The notes under the pieces were generated by a model, which saw nothing but the letters and a program-made list of their open reading frames with translations, did no database searches and was not told the DNA's origin. A DNA stretch of 64,000 bases from Sporosarcina highlanderae (GTDB lineage: Bacteria > Bacillota > Bacilli > Bacillales_A > Planococcaceae). The stretch is taken from assembly GCF_030433715.1 (NCBI RefSeq), contig NZ_JAROCC010000004.1, forward strand, positions 124,001-188,000, in the 5' to 3' direction. How positions within the stretch are numbered: position 1 is the stretch's first letter; every line of letters begins with the position of its first letter. Shown piece after piece: positions 19,201 to 28,238 of this stretch. The translations under genes and the position numbers were made by a program.

Positions 19201-21544
19201 AGTAATGTAATACTGCGGGATATAATTCTTTTCCGATTTTGGCACGAATACCCTCTTTCTCTAAGTCAAAAGCTGCTTTTAAAATCAATTGACGAATTGA
19301 GTCCTTTTCAACTTCTTCAGGTATATCGCGTGCCAAACGTGCCGCTTTTTGACGACCATCTGAGAAAATCAGTACTTTACGTCCTTCATTAATATTATTA
19401 TTCCCTTCAACTGGCGGCTGAATCCTAAATTGCTCGCGAATAAGATTGGCAAAGGGTTGCTCCCCTTTAATACGTAAATCCCGAATGTTGAATTTTGCAC
19501 TTTTTAAGCAACATGGACATCTTTCAAAAGAAATTGCATTGGAATAATAGTTTTTATGTTTTCGTCTTGATACTTTTTCAACAGATTTATATACTTGGAT
19601 AAATCCAGCTGTGGAAGGTGGAGTATCTTGTAAATATCCTGTCTCAATATGTAACCATAATGGTGTAATCCCATTTCCCTTTATAGCTTCTTCATGTGGT
19701 TTTTCAACTAATAAATGAATTTCTTTTAGTTTTTCATCAACTACACCATGTCCACCCTCATTCCACAAATACGCTTGTCCCACACCTTTTTCTTTAATAT
19801 ATCCCTTAATAAAAGCGGAACCACAATAACGATGGGTCATGACCTCATATACACGTGCACCACAATCACAAGTTACTCGAAAATCTTCAAATAACTTACC
19901 TAAAAGTCCATCTTCATTACATCCTGTACACATTGGATTTATACAGGAATAAATCCCAGATAGCCCTCTGAAGAAAATATGTACTCTAGCTGGTAATAGA
20001 ACACGCCCATTTTTTTTTGCTGCATTAGCTAAAAGCAAGAGATTACTTATTGCCTTTTCAGCTTCTTTTCTGTTAGCCGATGGATAAAGTGAAGAAACGA
20101 TTGCTTTTAGTGTTGTAGCACTGCCACTAATTTGTTTGACAACCTTTTCCAAAGGTTCCCAACCATTTAGTTGTTCATATAAATATTGTGGAAACTTTTC
20201 GCGTTCCTCAGGTGGACTTGGCCACATTAACTTGCTAAAAAAGGGATTTAATTTTTTTAAATTTGAAGGATAATCCTTTGCAATAGAAATAAACGCATCA
20301 CTATCCATAGAAGATAAATTACCTAAATCCTGCTCTGACGAAGCCTTTGAGATAATTCTACTTTCCTCTACGCCCCTGATTAGCTTAAATTCACGGCAGC
20401 TTGGAGTTCCTGTCAATTGTTTAGCAAACTCAATCGGTCCAACATCATCATTTTCTTTCCCTAAACTAGCCGAGGTTAGAATACATTTTAAACGATTCCG
20501 GTCAATACCTAACCGAGATTGTAAACGTCTAATTAATAAAGCTACCTCAGCACCACCCGTTCCACGATACATATGTGCTTCATCTAAAACCAGAACGAAA
20601 TAATTGTCTTCATTAGACTCTAACCACTCTTTTGTTTGTTCCCAAATAGAGCGTTCTATAGGTCGCATTAGCATATATTCAAGCATCGAATAGTTAGTTA
20701 CAAGGATATCCGGTGGCGTATCTTGCATTTCATGACGGGTAAACAACTCAGCATCAGTCTTTATCCCCCTGTAAAGGTCCCTCTTCGTTTCCTTAGAGTT
20801 TTTAAAGGCCGTCAAATCTTTCGCAGGCCATTTCCCCCGCTCTTTCATTTGTTTTACTTCAGCCGGTTTATTTTTTTCTAAACTTGAATAATACTTTAAA
20901 ATGTCATCAAGCTGGTAGCGATCCTTAGTTGCTGAATGTGCACCCGCGTATGGTGTACGTGATGTATACATTCCAAATTGAGTATTTCTACCACCTGCAT
21001 CTTGAAATATCTTTTTCACCCTGTCGTCCCCAAATAAACGGCGTAAACGTGTCATTTGGTCGCTTACTAATGCATTCATTGGATACAATACTAATGCACG
21101 TACAGCTCTTTTTTTAAATTGCTCGGGGCGCTTTTTCGCTTCTTGGTACAATGTATTAAGGACTGGATGCAAGAAAGACTCTGTTTTTCCAGAACCAGTA
21201 CCCGTTGAAACTATAATATCCTTATTTTGTTGCAGAAAAGCTTGCATGGCCATTTCTTGATGCAAATAAGGTTTCGGGAAAACTCCAACTGATGGAACAA
21301 AGTTAGCTAGTTCCACCATTAGATTTTGTGCAACTTCTGGAATATCCATATTCCTATAATTACTTCCTACTTCATAAACAGGAGTAGCCTCAATATAAGG
21401 TTCAGTTGATAGGACACCTGGTTTATTCAATAATTCCGTACGTTTAATCTGAAAAGATTTTTCACTAATCGGATATTGCGTTTCGATATATTCAGCTAAT
21501 TTCTGATGAAGGCGTTCTGCTACATAGTTAATAGAGTAATCCAT
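16247..21544 (-). CDS. Large SF2 helicase with C-terminal DUF1998 (DruE-like)
   Basis: A 1765-aa protein. The DEAD-like domain has Walker A STGTGSGKTE (113-122), motif Ia-like LVLYPMNALVSDQ (151-163) and DEAH (321-324). The helicase C domain has MEVGIDIG and motif VI QQRAGRAGRRG (about 1115). Several zinc-knuckle pairs follow (CINPMCTGC, CPCCLK, CTSC..CPSC, CLKC..CPNC). A DUF1998/MZB-type region with CANNCDSSCYKCLRNYQNQ lies near 1640. Size and layout match the DUF1998 helicases of defence systems, above all Druantia DruE; DrmA and MrfA are more distant. It is the last gene of a three-gene operon, 3 nt after its neighbour. Known Druantia partners (DruA-D, DruF/G/M, DruH) are not recognised here. 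Confidence 0.85.
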   Translation of the reverse strand: MDYSINYVAERLHQKLAEYIETQYPISEKSFQIKRTELLNKPGVLSTEPYIEATPVYEVGSNYRNMDIPEVAQNLMVELANFVPSVGVFPKPYLHQEMAMQAFLQQNKDIIVSTGTGSGKTESFLHPVLNTLYQEAKKRPEQFKKRAVRALVLYPMNALVSDQMTRLRRLFGDDRVKKIFQDAGGRNTQFGMYTSRTPYAGAHSATKDRYQLDDILKYYSSLEKNKPAEVKQMKERGKWPAKDLTAFKNSKETKRDLYRGIKTDAELFTRHEMQDTPPDILVTNYSMLEYMLMRPIERSIWEQTKEWLESNEDNYFVLVLDEAHMYRGTGGAEVALLIRRLQSRLGIDRNRLKCILTSASLGKENDDVGPIEFAKQLTGTPSCREFKLIRGVEESRIISKASSEQDLGNLSSMDSDAFISIAKDYPSNLKKLNPFFSKLMWPSPPEEREKFPQYLYEQLNGWEPLEKVVKQISGSATTLKAIVSSLYPSANRKEAEKAISNLLLLANAAKKNGRVLLPARVHIFFRGLSGIYSCINPMCTGCNEDGLLGKLFEDFRVTCDCGARVYEVMTHRYCGSAFIKGYIKEKGVGQAYLWNEGGHGVVDEKLKEIHLLVEKPHEEAIKGNGITPLWLHIETGYLQDTPPSTAGFIQVYKSVEKVSRRKHKNYYSNAISFERCPCCLKSAKFNIRDLRIKGEQPFANLIREQFRIQPPVEGNNNINEGRKVLIFSDGRQKAARLARDIPEEVEKDSIRQLILKAAFDLEKEGIRAKIGKELYPAVLHYLHTNQLHLFSQEKRKDLVQDKDYYVREFYEEYGPDLIEIFNEADDDLDMSLRKEFKLRMLEVIGSPGYSIYDTTTGIVVPIKRVYSKDLRNLIVQKDFENISILFIKELLDNIAVDIDLEPYERRDLLGLYRDESEWGRNFHSISKQLKINISKCVGEENTETLIQLLFKKLCRTKNDKYFLDLNKLTIKDGIHHTWYKCTSCKQIHAVKIQDNCPSCNDNSIEELLPNSDILRAEKGYWRTPIAQVLAGEKITNISVEEHTAQLSQKDPSVAFATTEQYEMAFQDIVLDEDLGIVDILSCTTTMEVGIDIGSLTAVGMRNIPPQRENYQQRAGRAGRRGSSLSTVITYAQDGPHDHHYFNHPEYIISGENREALIYITNKKIIKRHIHALLIQTYFHNYADDETISSSISEALGSTLDFFKGKSTFSIDAFYDWVQKQLKLKFVNYPEVFAIIPEEAVKNESEKWGLIKEAAENLDQDLVDAFDEVEESINKYFEILEGEDDIQSEKHPDELLLNFLFNHGFLPTYAFPRNLSNFYIQGRNNKNKVILEQRPQLELNRALSEYAPGRQVVVNKKTYRIGGIYNPFSKNPDAPAQDINIYEKRVAFCLKCNFTKKLEDNKLHEVCPNCKENILIRPYVRPTGFSPEKGRELQKGDLSQEYSYTSTPQLIIDKEDFKPSPYNKLGLIKYMHRENEELIIVNRGADNESGFWMCEDCGFIKPVLGNEDLSKGHDKPFQQSGMVERKCSGSLHQIYLGNSFRTDLFLIRLTMDEKLDFYASKKWLHDALNTLGEGLVLASSRILDIDAQELTVGYRILQEEQGIGFVDLYLFDTLSGGAGYSYEAGNRITEIIEKTFDVLNECANNCDSSCYKCLRNYQNQMKHGQLNRMLGLELLTYLVSGHLKVYTSEQEIGVLKKLKATYDLHHGQGYAKFKSVNNHEFLELVNGKVIGLKNNIEKKYTVGDIQFYSPYEINFDLPNVYEEIEQ

Positions 21545-21547
21545 TAC

Positions 21548-22468
21548 TTAAAGTTCCTCTCTTATTAAATTGCAACACGATAAAATTTTTTCAATACTCC
21601 GCAATTGGACAATGGAAAATACATAGCGTCTTGGCCATTTATTATGCTCCGGAGTGGCAATTAATCTTAATAATCGATGTTCTTCTTCCGGGAGTATAAC
21701 TTTAAATTTTAATTCCAGACAATCCTTATTTAGATAGTTTATCTTGTATGTATAAACTTGTTTACTAATAGAGCCCAAAGCTAAGCGAAGACGGAGATAG
21801 TGGGAAGTGCTTTTAATTTCAGCCACAAACCATTCATTATTTTGCCATCTAGCAAAGTATCTTTCTAACTTTGTAGAATGCCTAAAAGAACGTTCAAAAA
21901 ATAAAATATAAAATACTCCTTCACGCATATTGATAATTCTTTTTGTTTTAACAATGCCAGTAGAATTAAAATATATCATTTCTGTTGGCACTATATCTGG
22001 ATTTTTAGACAACCTATTACTATATATATTTAGGATTTCATCTGAAGTAGGTCTATGTAAAAATTGTTGATATGACAACGTAATCTCGGGCAGCTTTTCT
22101 GGTAATAGTCCAATACCAAAGGACGTATTTACCGAAGGTTTTAATGAGCTAACCACTATGAAACGTCCATCCGGCATCTGTACAGCTCTTTCTGGAGGTA
22201 ATGTATAATAACCCTCTCCAACATGAATAATCTCACCCAATTGTGTAACATATCGGATTAACTGCATCTCTATTCCTATCTTTTCATAATTAAAGAACCT
22301 TATAAAAGACTCGTTTTCATTAACCAGCAAACGTACTAAAACAGGTGTTATGCGCCGAATGTGTACCCTGTCAGTTTGAAACTCTGTGCATAAACTATAG
22401 ATTAAATTTTTAATATAACAACTGTAATAATTTATTTTTTTTTGTATTTCCATATAATGATTAATCAA
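21548..22468 (-). CDS. Unrecognised protein in the DruE-like operon
   Basis: A 306-aa protein I cannot assign. The middle shows beta-rich segments including YYTLPPERAVQMPDGRFIVV (about residues 87-106), then FYILFFERSFRH, and the C-terminus is basic and helical. There is no signal peptide, no clear TM helix and no catalytic motif. The TTG start at 22468 overlaps the stop of the upstream 507-aa gene by 4 nt and has GGGAGTGA about 8 nt upstream; the helicase follows after 3 nt. Tight coupling implies a joint function with the helicase, perhaps as a DNA- or substrate-recognition subunit (inference). Confidence 0.75.
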   Translation of the reverse strand: MINHYMEIQKKINYYSCYIKNLIYSLCTEFQTDRVHIRRITPVLVRLLVNENESFIRFFNYEKIGIEMQLIRYVTQLGEIIHVGEGYYTLPPERAVQMPDGRFIVVSSLKPSVNTSFGIGLLPEKLPEITLSYQQFLHRPTSDEILNIYSNRLSKNPDIVPTEMIYFNSTGIVKTKRIINMREGVFYILFFERSFRHSTKLERYFARWQNNEWFVAEIKSTSHYLRLRLALGSISKQVYTYKINYLNKDCLELKFKVILPEEEHRLLRLIATPEHNKWPRRYVFSIVQLRSIEKILSCCNLIREEL

Positions 22469-23988
22469 TGTACTTTCACTCCCGTATTCCCCGAAAGCCC
22501 AAGTGATTGTTTAAACACCTTATAGCTCCATTCGAATAACTGTTCTTCACTATCTATAAAACTACTAAATTGATGAAGCCATGCCATAACATATTTTGAA
22601 ATTTCAACTTCCTCGTCTTTTTCATTTTCAATCCATTCCCTAAACTTTCTACGTATCCCTAACGAAGAATCTTCTGTGACTGAATTTGATATAGGTGATA
22701 AATTCATTTGTCCGTCTATTATCGACTTTAAACTTTGCAGATTAATAGATTTCTTCATATAATCAGCTGCATCAATTAAAGGACTATAGGGTATTTTTTC
22801 AACAAAAGCTGTTGCCTCTTCAATCGAATCCATTGTAATAATAGTTAAATTAGGAACTAACCCGTCAACATTCCATTTTTGTTCTTTTAGATAAGTAGGC
22901 AAACTATATAAAGCTGAAGTTGTATGGGGATTGTGGATAATTAATGTCTTAATTACATCCATTGATTTAAAATATTCATTTTGGCTTTGTAAATTTGCTA
23001 ATGTGAACGTCTCTAATTCCGGAATTATAGTTAGCATTTGCGTACATGAAATAGTTCTGGCAAGACACTTTGATAACTCTAAGCTATATTCACCATGAAT
23101 TAGAATTGGTTCTCCTAATATTATTGCTGTGATAATTGTTGCTACTAGGTATCCTTCTTTATCATTTCCTTTAAAAACAGATAAATTACTATTTAGTAAG
23201 TATGCAAATTCATTTATGTCTGTTAATATTAAAATACACAGCTTCTTATTATCGCGCAAGAAGGCATCCCGTATATAAATCTCATTACTTTTATCTAATG
23301 CTCCTTCTAAATTAATTAAATCTACCGAGTTTAAATTAGCATGATTTTCAAGGTGAATCTCTATTGTAAAAAACTTCTCCCGGATATCGACTCGGGTATT
23401 AAGATATTTATTTTCTCCTGTTTGGAATTCATTTTCTATTCGAACACCAAAAATGTTCCTTTTCTTTTTCGGTTCATTTTTCAATTCAAACAATGTTTCT
23501 TCAATTAAATGATATAAATTTCTAACTTTTATTTTCGGTGTATTATACTCAGAAAAATCATTTATCATTTGGTACTTTGTACACTGATACGCGAGATATC
23601 TAAATGGCAAATCCAAGATGATGGCTAAGTTATTTAACATTTCTAAGGAAGTATTCCTTTGTGCCATAACGATGCTATCTTTATTCAATTCCATATTATC
23701 TTGGATGAAATAGCCGATTGCACTTTTACCAAAACCGGACATAACTTCTAAGTCTCTATTGGTCAGCTTAAAAATCCCCTTCATTGCCCTACATCTTAGT
23801 CCCACTGAAATTTTGGATAAAAATTCATTAAGCATATGTTGATTGTCATTAACAATATAGTTGAGTTCACTTAAATGACCATTTTTACTTAGATCTCTTC
23901 TTCTGAAGTATTGTGGGTAATCAATTTCATCCATATTAAATTTCAAAATTAATTCTATGTGGTTCAGATCGAAACCTTTTTGTGTCAT
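22465..23988 (-). CDS. Unrecognised protein with HTH-like and degenerate AAA-like regions
   Basis: First gene of the DruE-like operon, 507 aa. Around residues 75-130 there is a pattern resembling an XRE helix-turn-helix (NRDLEVMSGFGKSAIGYFI followed by SLEMLNNLAIILDLPF). Around 280-400 the segment GEPILIHGEYSLELSKCLART, then LIIHNPHTTSALYSLP and NLTIITMDSIEEA, resembles an AAA+ fold whose P-loop has lost its GKT residues. Both calls are pattern readings, not database matches. It may be a non-catalytic regulator or sensor for the helicase. Start ATG 23988 has AGGTGA upstream. Confidence 0.75.
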   Translation of the reverse strand: MTQKGFDLNHIELILKFNMDEIDYPQYFRRRDLSKNGHLSELNYIVNDNQHMLNEFLSKISVGLRCRAMKGIFKLTNRDLEVMSGFGKSAIGYFIQDNMELNKDSIVMAQRNTSLEMLNNLAIILDLPFRYLAYQCTKYQMINDFSEYNTPKIKVRNLYHLIEETLFELKNEPKKKRNIFGVRIENEFQTGENKYLNTRVDIREKFFTIEIHLENHANLNSVDLINLEGALDKSNEIYIRDAFLRDNKKLCILILTDINEFAYLLNSNLSVFKGNDKEGYLVATIITAIILGEPILIHGEYSLELSKCLARTISCTQMLTIIPELETFTLANLQSQNEYFKSMDVIKTLIIHNPHTTSALYSLPTYLKEQKWNVDGLVPNLTIITMDSIEEATAFVEKIPYSPLIDAADYMKKSINLQSLKSIIDGQMNLSPISNSVTEDSSLGIRRKFREWIENEKDEEVEISKYVMAWLHQFSSFIDSEEQLFEWSYKVFKQSLGLSGNTGVKVH

Positions 23989-24515
23989 CTAATCACCTAA
24001 TTAGAAGATACCGATTTCGATTTGAAATATATCCGTTGACCAAGATATTGGCCAAGATATTATGCTGCTTCGATTAAGACTACAATTGAAATAGCAGCAA
24101 ATCATGGTTTAGATACCAATTCGGTTGCCATTTCTGTTTGATAAACCGGTGATTTTTCATTTAAGTCCCCCCTTAAAACTTGCCGGGAACTTAAATTCCC
24201 GGCAAGTATTTGTATAAATTCTCAAAAACTCGGAAATAAATAGGATGAAGAAACTGTACGAAATCTTATTCGTACTTTCAGTCCAATTATTTTCCCTTAA
24301 ACACGAAAAAACACTCTTGATAAATGGACATACGAACCCCTTCCCAGTTCGTTTGAACACTTACCAAAAGTGCTTTTAAAAAATCGCCTCTGCCGCATGG
24401 TTGAGGCCAACAAAAACATAAATATATGTTTACTATATAATACTCACACTATTGATGCAAATAGAAATTTAGACAAATCAATTGATACATACAAATAAGG
24501 AGCGTGCGTTTTTAA
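23989..24515. other. Gap between the DruE-like operon and the recombinase run
   Basis: No intact gene is seen. A plus-strand frame at about 24049-24142 encodes AASIKTTIEIAANHGLDTN and ends in stop codons, possibly the tail of a decayed gene. A long perfect inverted repeat (CTTGCCGGGAA/TTCCCGGCAAG) lies at 24178-24206. A TATAAT-like -10 near 24435 may serve the first recombinase gene. Confidence 0.4.
24178..24206. terminator. Strong symmetric hairpin
   Basis: An 11-bp stem CTTGCCGGGAA/TTCCCGGCAAG with a 6-7-nt loop. T runs on either side are weak (TTTT on the minus strand), so it may be a terminator, a transposon-end structure or a protein site. Confidence 0.5.
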
Positions 24516-25805
24516 ATGGAACAGAAGAACCAGCAACATTATTCATCTTCATACTTCTATGATCCCCCTATCCGCAAGGTATTCGAAGATTTTATATCGA
24601 ACCTTAAACCACCGCAATGCGATATTACAGAACAATTTTTGGATGTCCTATATCGGGAATGTAAAAAAGAAAAAGCTTTAATTTCTAAAACCGGGAATTT
24701 GCAGTTAAACAACTTACGCTTAAATCATTTCTTAAAAGTACAATTGGAAGTAGAGCGCTTAACTTCAAATGGGTCTATCAAGAATTTTGATGCACCAGCC
24801 TTTTACTCTTTACTAAGTCAGTTTTCTACTTATCTTACCAAGAAAGAAATTGTAAAAATTTATTATCGATCTCCAAATAATAATCAACGGAGTTATAACG
24901 TAAGCCGGAATAACTTTCCGATACTAACCGATTTTGATGATTTCATGCGTATTAGAAATTACTCAAATGCTACAATCAATTATTACCGAATTAGCATCAA
25001 ACATTTCTTAGTCTACTCTGCGTATGGGACTGAAAAGCAATATAGCAGTAACTGTTGGCGCGAAAGTATCAATAAATTCGAGGAATATTTAAGGAAAAGA
25101 GCCATTACTGAAAAAATCACATTTAATACTGCTTATGCATATTTAAAGGCAGTAAAGCTTTTCATGAGATTTTTGTATGGAAAGGGAGAAATTACATTCC
25201 ACTATAATGTCCCAAAACGTTTTTGCCAAAAGGGAAAAAGGAGCAATGAATACATCAATATTCATGAAGTACTGTCAGTTGGTGATTCGATTTTCAATTT
25301 TTCAAAAGACATTTTAAGGGACATTTCAATACTCCTTATACTTTTAGAAACCGGTTGCAGACCAATTGAAGTTGTCAACTTAAACCTTGATGACGTTTAT
25401 GTTAATGAAAAACAAATCGTATTAAAAAGTATAAAATCAGATCAAAGAACTTTGTCCCTTACAGAATCTACATTCCTATTTATTAAAGACTATTTAACAA
25501 TCCGGAAAAATTATTTGCCACAGGAAAATACACATGCATTATTCCTATATCCATCCGGGAAACGTATGGCTAGCTATTACATTTCCTACTTAATTAGAAA
25601 ATACAACTTAAAAACTTTCAAAGAAGTACGATTTACTGCTAAAACCCTGAGACACACCTTTATAACAAACGCCTTAAATAATCATAATAATCTTGATCAA
25701 GTAAGGGATATTGTCGGCCATAAGCATTCAGTTTCAACTTATTATTATTTTTATAGGGATATTAATAGATTAAAAAATATATTCAATGGAAAAAAAATAT
25801 ATTAA
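24516..25805 (+). CDS. Tyrosine recombinase, first of a trio (RitA-like)
   Basis: A 429-aa phage-integrase-family recombinase. An N-terminal SAM-like/core-binding domain is followed by a catalytic domain with Arg in LETGCRPIEVV (about 282), RHTF of box II (about 379) and a tyrosine cluster TYYYFYRD (about 407-412) for the nucleophile. The usual His of HxxR is Lys (KTLR). It is followed 14 nt later by a second recombinase and then an overlapping third, as in recombinase-in-trio (RIT) elements. AAGGAG lies about 13 nt upstream of the ATG. Confidence 0.88.
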   Translation: MEQKNQQHYSSSYFYDPPIRKVFEDFISNLKPPQCDITEQFLDVLYRECKKEKALISKTGNLQLNNLRLNHFLKVQLEVERLTSNGSIKNFDAPAFYSLLSQFSTYLTKKEIVKIYYRSPNNNQRSYNVSRNNFPILTDFDDFMRIRNYSNATINYYRISIKHFLVYSAYGTEKQYSSNCWRESINKFEEYLRKRAITEKITFNTAYAYLKAVKLFMRFLYGKGEITFHYNVPKRFCQKGKRSNEYINIHEVLSVGDSIFNFSKDILRDISILLILLETGCRPIEVVNLNLDDVYVNEKQIVLKSIKSDQRTLSLTESTFLFIKDYLTIRKNYLPQENTHALFLYPSGKRMASYYISYLIRKYNLKTFKEVRFTAKTLRHTFITNALNNHNNLDQVRDIVGHKHSVSTYYYFYRDINRLKNIFNGKKIY

Positions 25806-25819
25806 CGGAGGCTATCAAT

Positions 25820-26923
25820 ATGGTAATTGAGAAATCAATCAATCTTTCCATTGAAGAAATATGTAGTCAATTAGGCATTTCAGAGAAATCACTAATAAAT
25901 TTCCTTGAATCGAATGGTAATGAATCTGAAACACAAAACGTGCCTGTCGTGAATGTCCAAACGGCTATTTTTGTCATTGATAAGTACCTTGAGCACTTAG
26001 AGAAGATGGTTAAGGTAAATCAGCGTTCTAAAGAAACATGGACAACTTATAATAACTTCCTCAAGCGTGTAAAGTCATACTTATACATCAACAATCCATC
26101 TTTGAAAATAAACGAACTTAACGAAATAATTTTGAATGATATAATTATACACGAAAGTAATAATAACGCGGGATATTCGATACAAACAATAAATAAGTAT
26201 AATGCGATTATTAAGAGTCTTCTAAAATTCGCTTTTGAAATGGACTATACAAATAAATCTTTGGGATATAAGTTCACAATACAAAAGGCAACTATACTCC
26301 CCCGTTATATACATGATGATCACATCCCAAAAATATTTGAAACAATAAAAGACTTTTCAAAACCCTCACGTTGCAGGGCCATGATAATGTTTTTATTATT
26401 GACTGGTTGTCGGGTAAGCGAGATTTCCAAAATAAGAGTAAAGGATTTTGATATAGAGAATGATTTAATCTTCATTTACGACAGCAAATGGAGAAAGGAT
26501 CGAATTATCCCTATCTACCCGAAACTGAAAGATGAGATATTATTATATTTACAAAAAAGCGGAATGAAAGAATGGAGTCCTACATGTGAAGGTTTTTTGT
26601 TTGCAAGGGATGAAGGCATTGAACGTAAAAGGAATTTTCCTACAAGAACGATTCGATATCTGATTGAAAGAATTCGTAAATGTGTCCCTGAGCTTTCATA
26701 TATGACGACTCATTCATTTCGGCATACATTTGCAGTTAAATGTATTAAAGTGGGAATTGAGGGACATTTGCTGGCTGACATGTTAGGGCACGAAGACCCA
26801 CAAACAACAAAAGTTTATACAAAATTACACGGTGAGGATTTAAGGGATGAGATCATTAATAAATTTCCGTTTCCATTTGAGCGTCTATTAAACGCACTTA
26901 ATGACGATAAGGATGAGGATTAG
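25820..26923 (+). CDS. Tyrosine recombinase, second of the trio (RitB-like)
   Basis: A 367-aa recombinase with the complete catalytic set: Arg in LTGCRVSEI (about 199), HSFRH (about 297-301), LGHED (about 323) and the Tyr nucleophile in KVYTK (about 333). The N-terminus carries an HTH-like stretch (IEEICSQLGISEKSLINFL) before the core-binding domain. It ends one base before the start of the third recombinase. As the only member of the set with all canonical residues, it is the best candidate for an active strand-cutting subunit. Confidence 0.9.
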   Translation: MVIEKSINLSIEEICSQLGISEKSLINFLESNGNESETQNVPVVNVQTAIFVIDKYLEHLEKMVKVNQRSKETWTTYNNFLKRVKSYLYINNPSLKINELNEIILNDIIIHESNNNAGYSIQTINKYNAIIKSLLKFAFEMDYTNKSLGYKFTIQKATILPRYIHDDHIPKIFETIKDFSKPSRCRAMIMFLLLTGCRVSEISKIRVKDFDIENDLIFIYDSKWRKDRIIPIYPKLKDEILLYLQKSGMKEWSPTCEGFLFARDEGIERKRNFPTRTIRYLIERIRKCVPELSYMTTHSFRHTFAVKCIKVGIEGHLLADMLGHEDPQTTKVYTKLHGEDLRDEIINKFPFPFERLLNALNDDKDED

Positions 26924-26924
26924 A

Positions 26925-27893
26925 ATGAAATCCGCAACGGAACTGTTAGATATTTACAAAAAAAATGTCCGATTAGCGGAATCAACAATTGTAAGATATA
27001 TTTTTTATATCAAAAAATTCATTTCTTTTTTGGCTATTCAAATGGATACTGATCAACATAAAATTTATTTCGATAAAATATATTTATTAAAGGACTCAAC
27101 AGGAAAACCACTTAAGCATTTACCAATAGATGGTGAACTGATTGACAGTTATTTTCAATTTCTCTTGGCGAATAGTAAAAGTTATAATGTACTTAATGAC
27201 AATTATAAATCATTAATGAGCTTTTTTAAATTCCTCGAAAAAAACTTCGCCCTTTCAAATCCTTTGATGACTATGGAATTTCGGATAAAAGATTTCTTAT
27301 CGGAAAAAAAGTTTCCGAAAGCTTTAACTAGAGGTAATATAATTAAATTATTGAATTCAATTATTACCCATTCCGAAGATACCATAACAGAAGTGCTGTT
27401 GTTTACAGTCTTAATCTCAACAGGTTGTCGAATTTCTGAAATTCTTAACCTAAGATGTATGGATTTTGATTCCAAAAACAATACTTTTCATTTAATTAAA
27501 ACTAAAAATAGGCATCCCAGGCTGGTATATTTAAAACCAGATATGGGAATTGAGATACAGAAATATATTAAAAAAAGAAAAAAGGGTGCCTCAGATTATT
27601 TGTTTGTAAAGGATAACGGAAGTAGATTTACTACGTGGGATGTAAATAATTTATTAAAAGAATATTTACTTTTGGCAAAATTACCTGATATGACTGCTCA
27701 TGGAACAAGACACACTTTTGCAAACTTAATGGCGGATCAAGGAACATCTATAGATATTATCGGACAATTATTAGGACAAGAAAGCATAGCTGCAACTATG
27801 ATATATATAGATCCTCACTATGTAAGAAATAAAAATTTTAATATGCCTGAATATGAAATAATCAGGCAATACCTAAAAAACAAAATAAAGTAA
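26925..27893 (+). CDS. Tyrosine recombinase, third of the trio (RitC-like)
   Basis: A 322-aa recombinase. Arg is in STGCRISEIL (about 169) and box II is HGTRHTF (about 258); the usual LGH is LGQ (about 284) and the Tyr is in MIYID (about 293). The start chosen is the ATG at 26925, one base past the upstream stop and preceded by AAGGATGAGGAT; an earlier in-frame ATG at 26901 lies inside the second gene. The His to Gln change suggests reduced or specialised activity, while the fold appears intact. Confidence 0.88.
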   Translation: MKSATELLDIYKKNVRLAESTIVRYIFYIKKFISFLAIQMDTDQHKIYFDKIYLLKDSTGKPLKHLPIDGELIDSYFQFLLANSKSYNVLNDNYKSLMSFFKFLEKNFALSNPLMTMEFRIKDFLSEKKFPKALTRGNIIKLLNSIITHSEDTITEVLLFTVLISTGCRISEILNLRCMDFDSKNNTFHLIKTKNRHPRLVYLKPDMGIEIQKYIKKRKKGASDYLFVKDNGSRFTTWDVNNLLKEYLLLAKLPDMTAHGTRHTFANLMADQGTSIDIIGQLLGQESIAATMIYIDPHYVRNKNFNMPEYEIIRQYLKNKIK

Positions 27894-27944
27894 TAACAAT
27901 ATAATTACGTTGATCCAAATATCATTAAGAAAGAGGGGACCCCA

Positions 27945-28154
27945 ATGACGACTAATTCGAACAATAAAATAAATAGAACCCTGCAAATTAGAGACGGCTA
28001 TGAAGAATTACTAAAAGAAATTGATGACTATTTCAAAGGCAAACAAGGATGGAGCATCGATCACTCTATCCTTTCTTTAAAAGAAATTAGAGCAAAAATC
28101 GAAATGTTGGAGAAGGACATTGACTCAAAGCAAAAAACCAATCGGAACTGTTAA
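27945..28154 (+). CDS. Small coiled-coil protein in the recombinase operon
   Basis: A 69-aa charged protein with a C-terminal helical heptad pattern (LSLKEIRAKIEMLEKDIDSK). AAGAAAGAGGGG lies upstream of the ATG. It is placed between the third recombinase and the degenerate fourth. A small accessory protein after paired recombinases recalls TnpC of Tn554-type transposons, but no sequence match is claimed. Confidence 0.65.
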   Translation: MTTNSNNKINRTLQIRDGYEELLKEIDDYFKGKQGWSIDHSILSLKEIRAKIEMLEKDIDSKQKTNRNC

Positions 28155-28193
28155 TTGAAAATATTTTAACACAAGTATAAAGAAAAGTGAAAT

Positions 28194-28229
28194 CTCCAAC
28201 ACTATTTATAAATAATAAATAGGTTGGAG
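28194..28229 (+). promoter_or_regulatory. RBS-sequestering hairpin
   Basis: A 15-bp stem interrupted by one bulged A (CTCCAAC-A-CTATTTAT paired with ATAAATAG-GTTGGAG, loop 5 nt). It buries most of the GGAGG ribosome site of the following gene, indicating translational control or coupling. Confidence 0.7.
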
Positions 28230-28238
28230 GAAATCGAA

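Noticed and set aside
16247..23988. Calling the operon a known Druantia or DISARM system
   Set aside because: The helicase fits DruE, but none of the established partner genes is recognisable, so only a DruE-like label is justified.
24157..24360. 67-aa minus-strand gene
   Set aside because: It runs through the strong hairpin at 24178-24206 and has no ribosome site.
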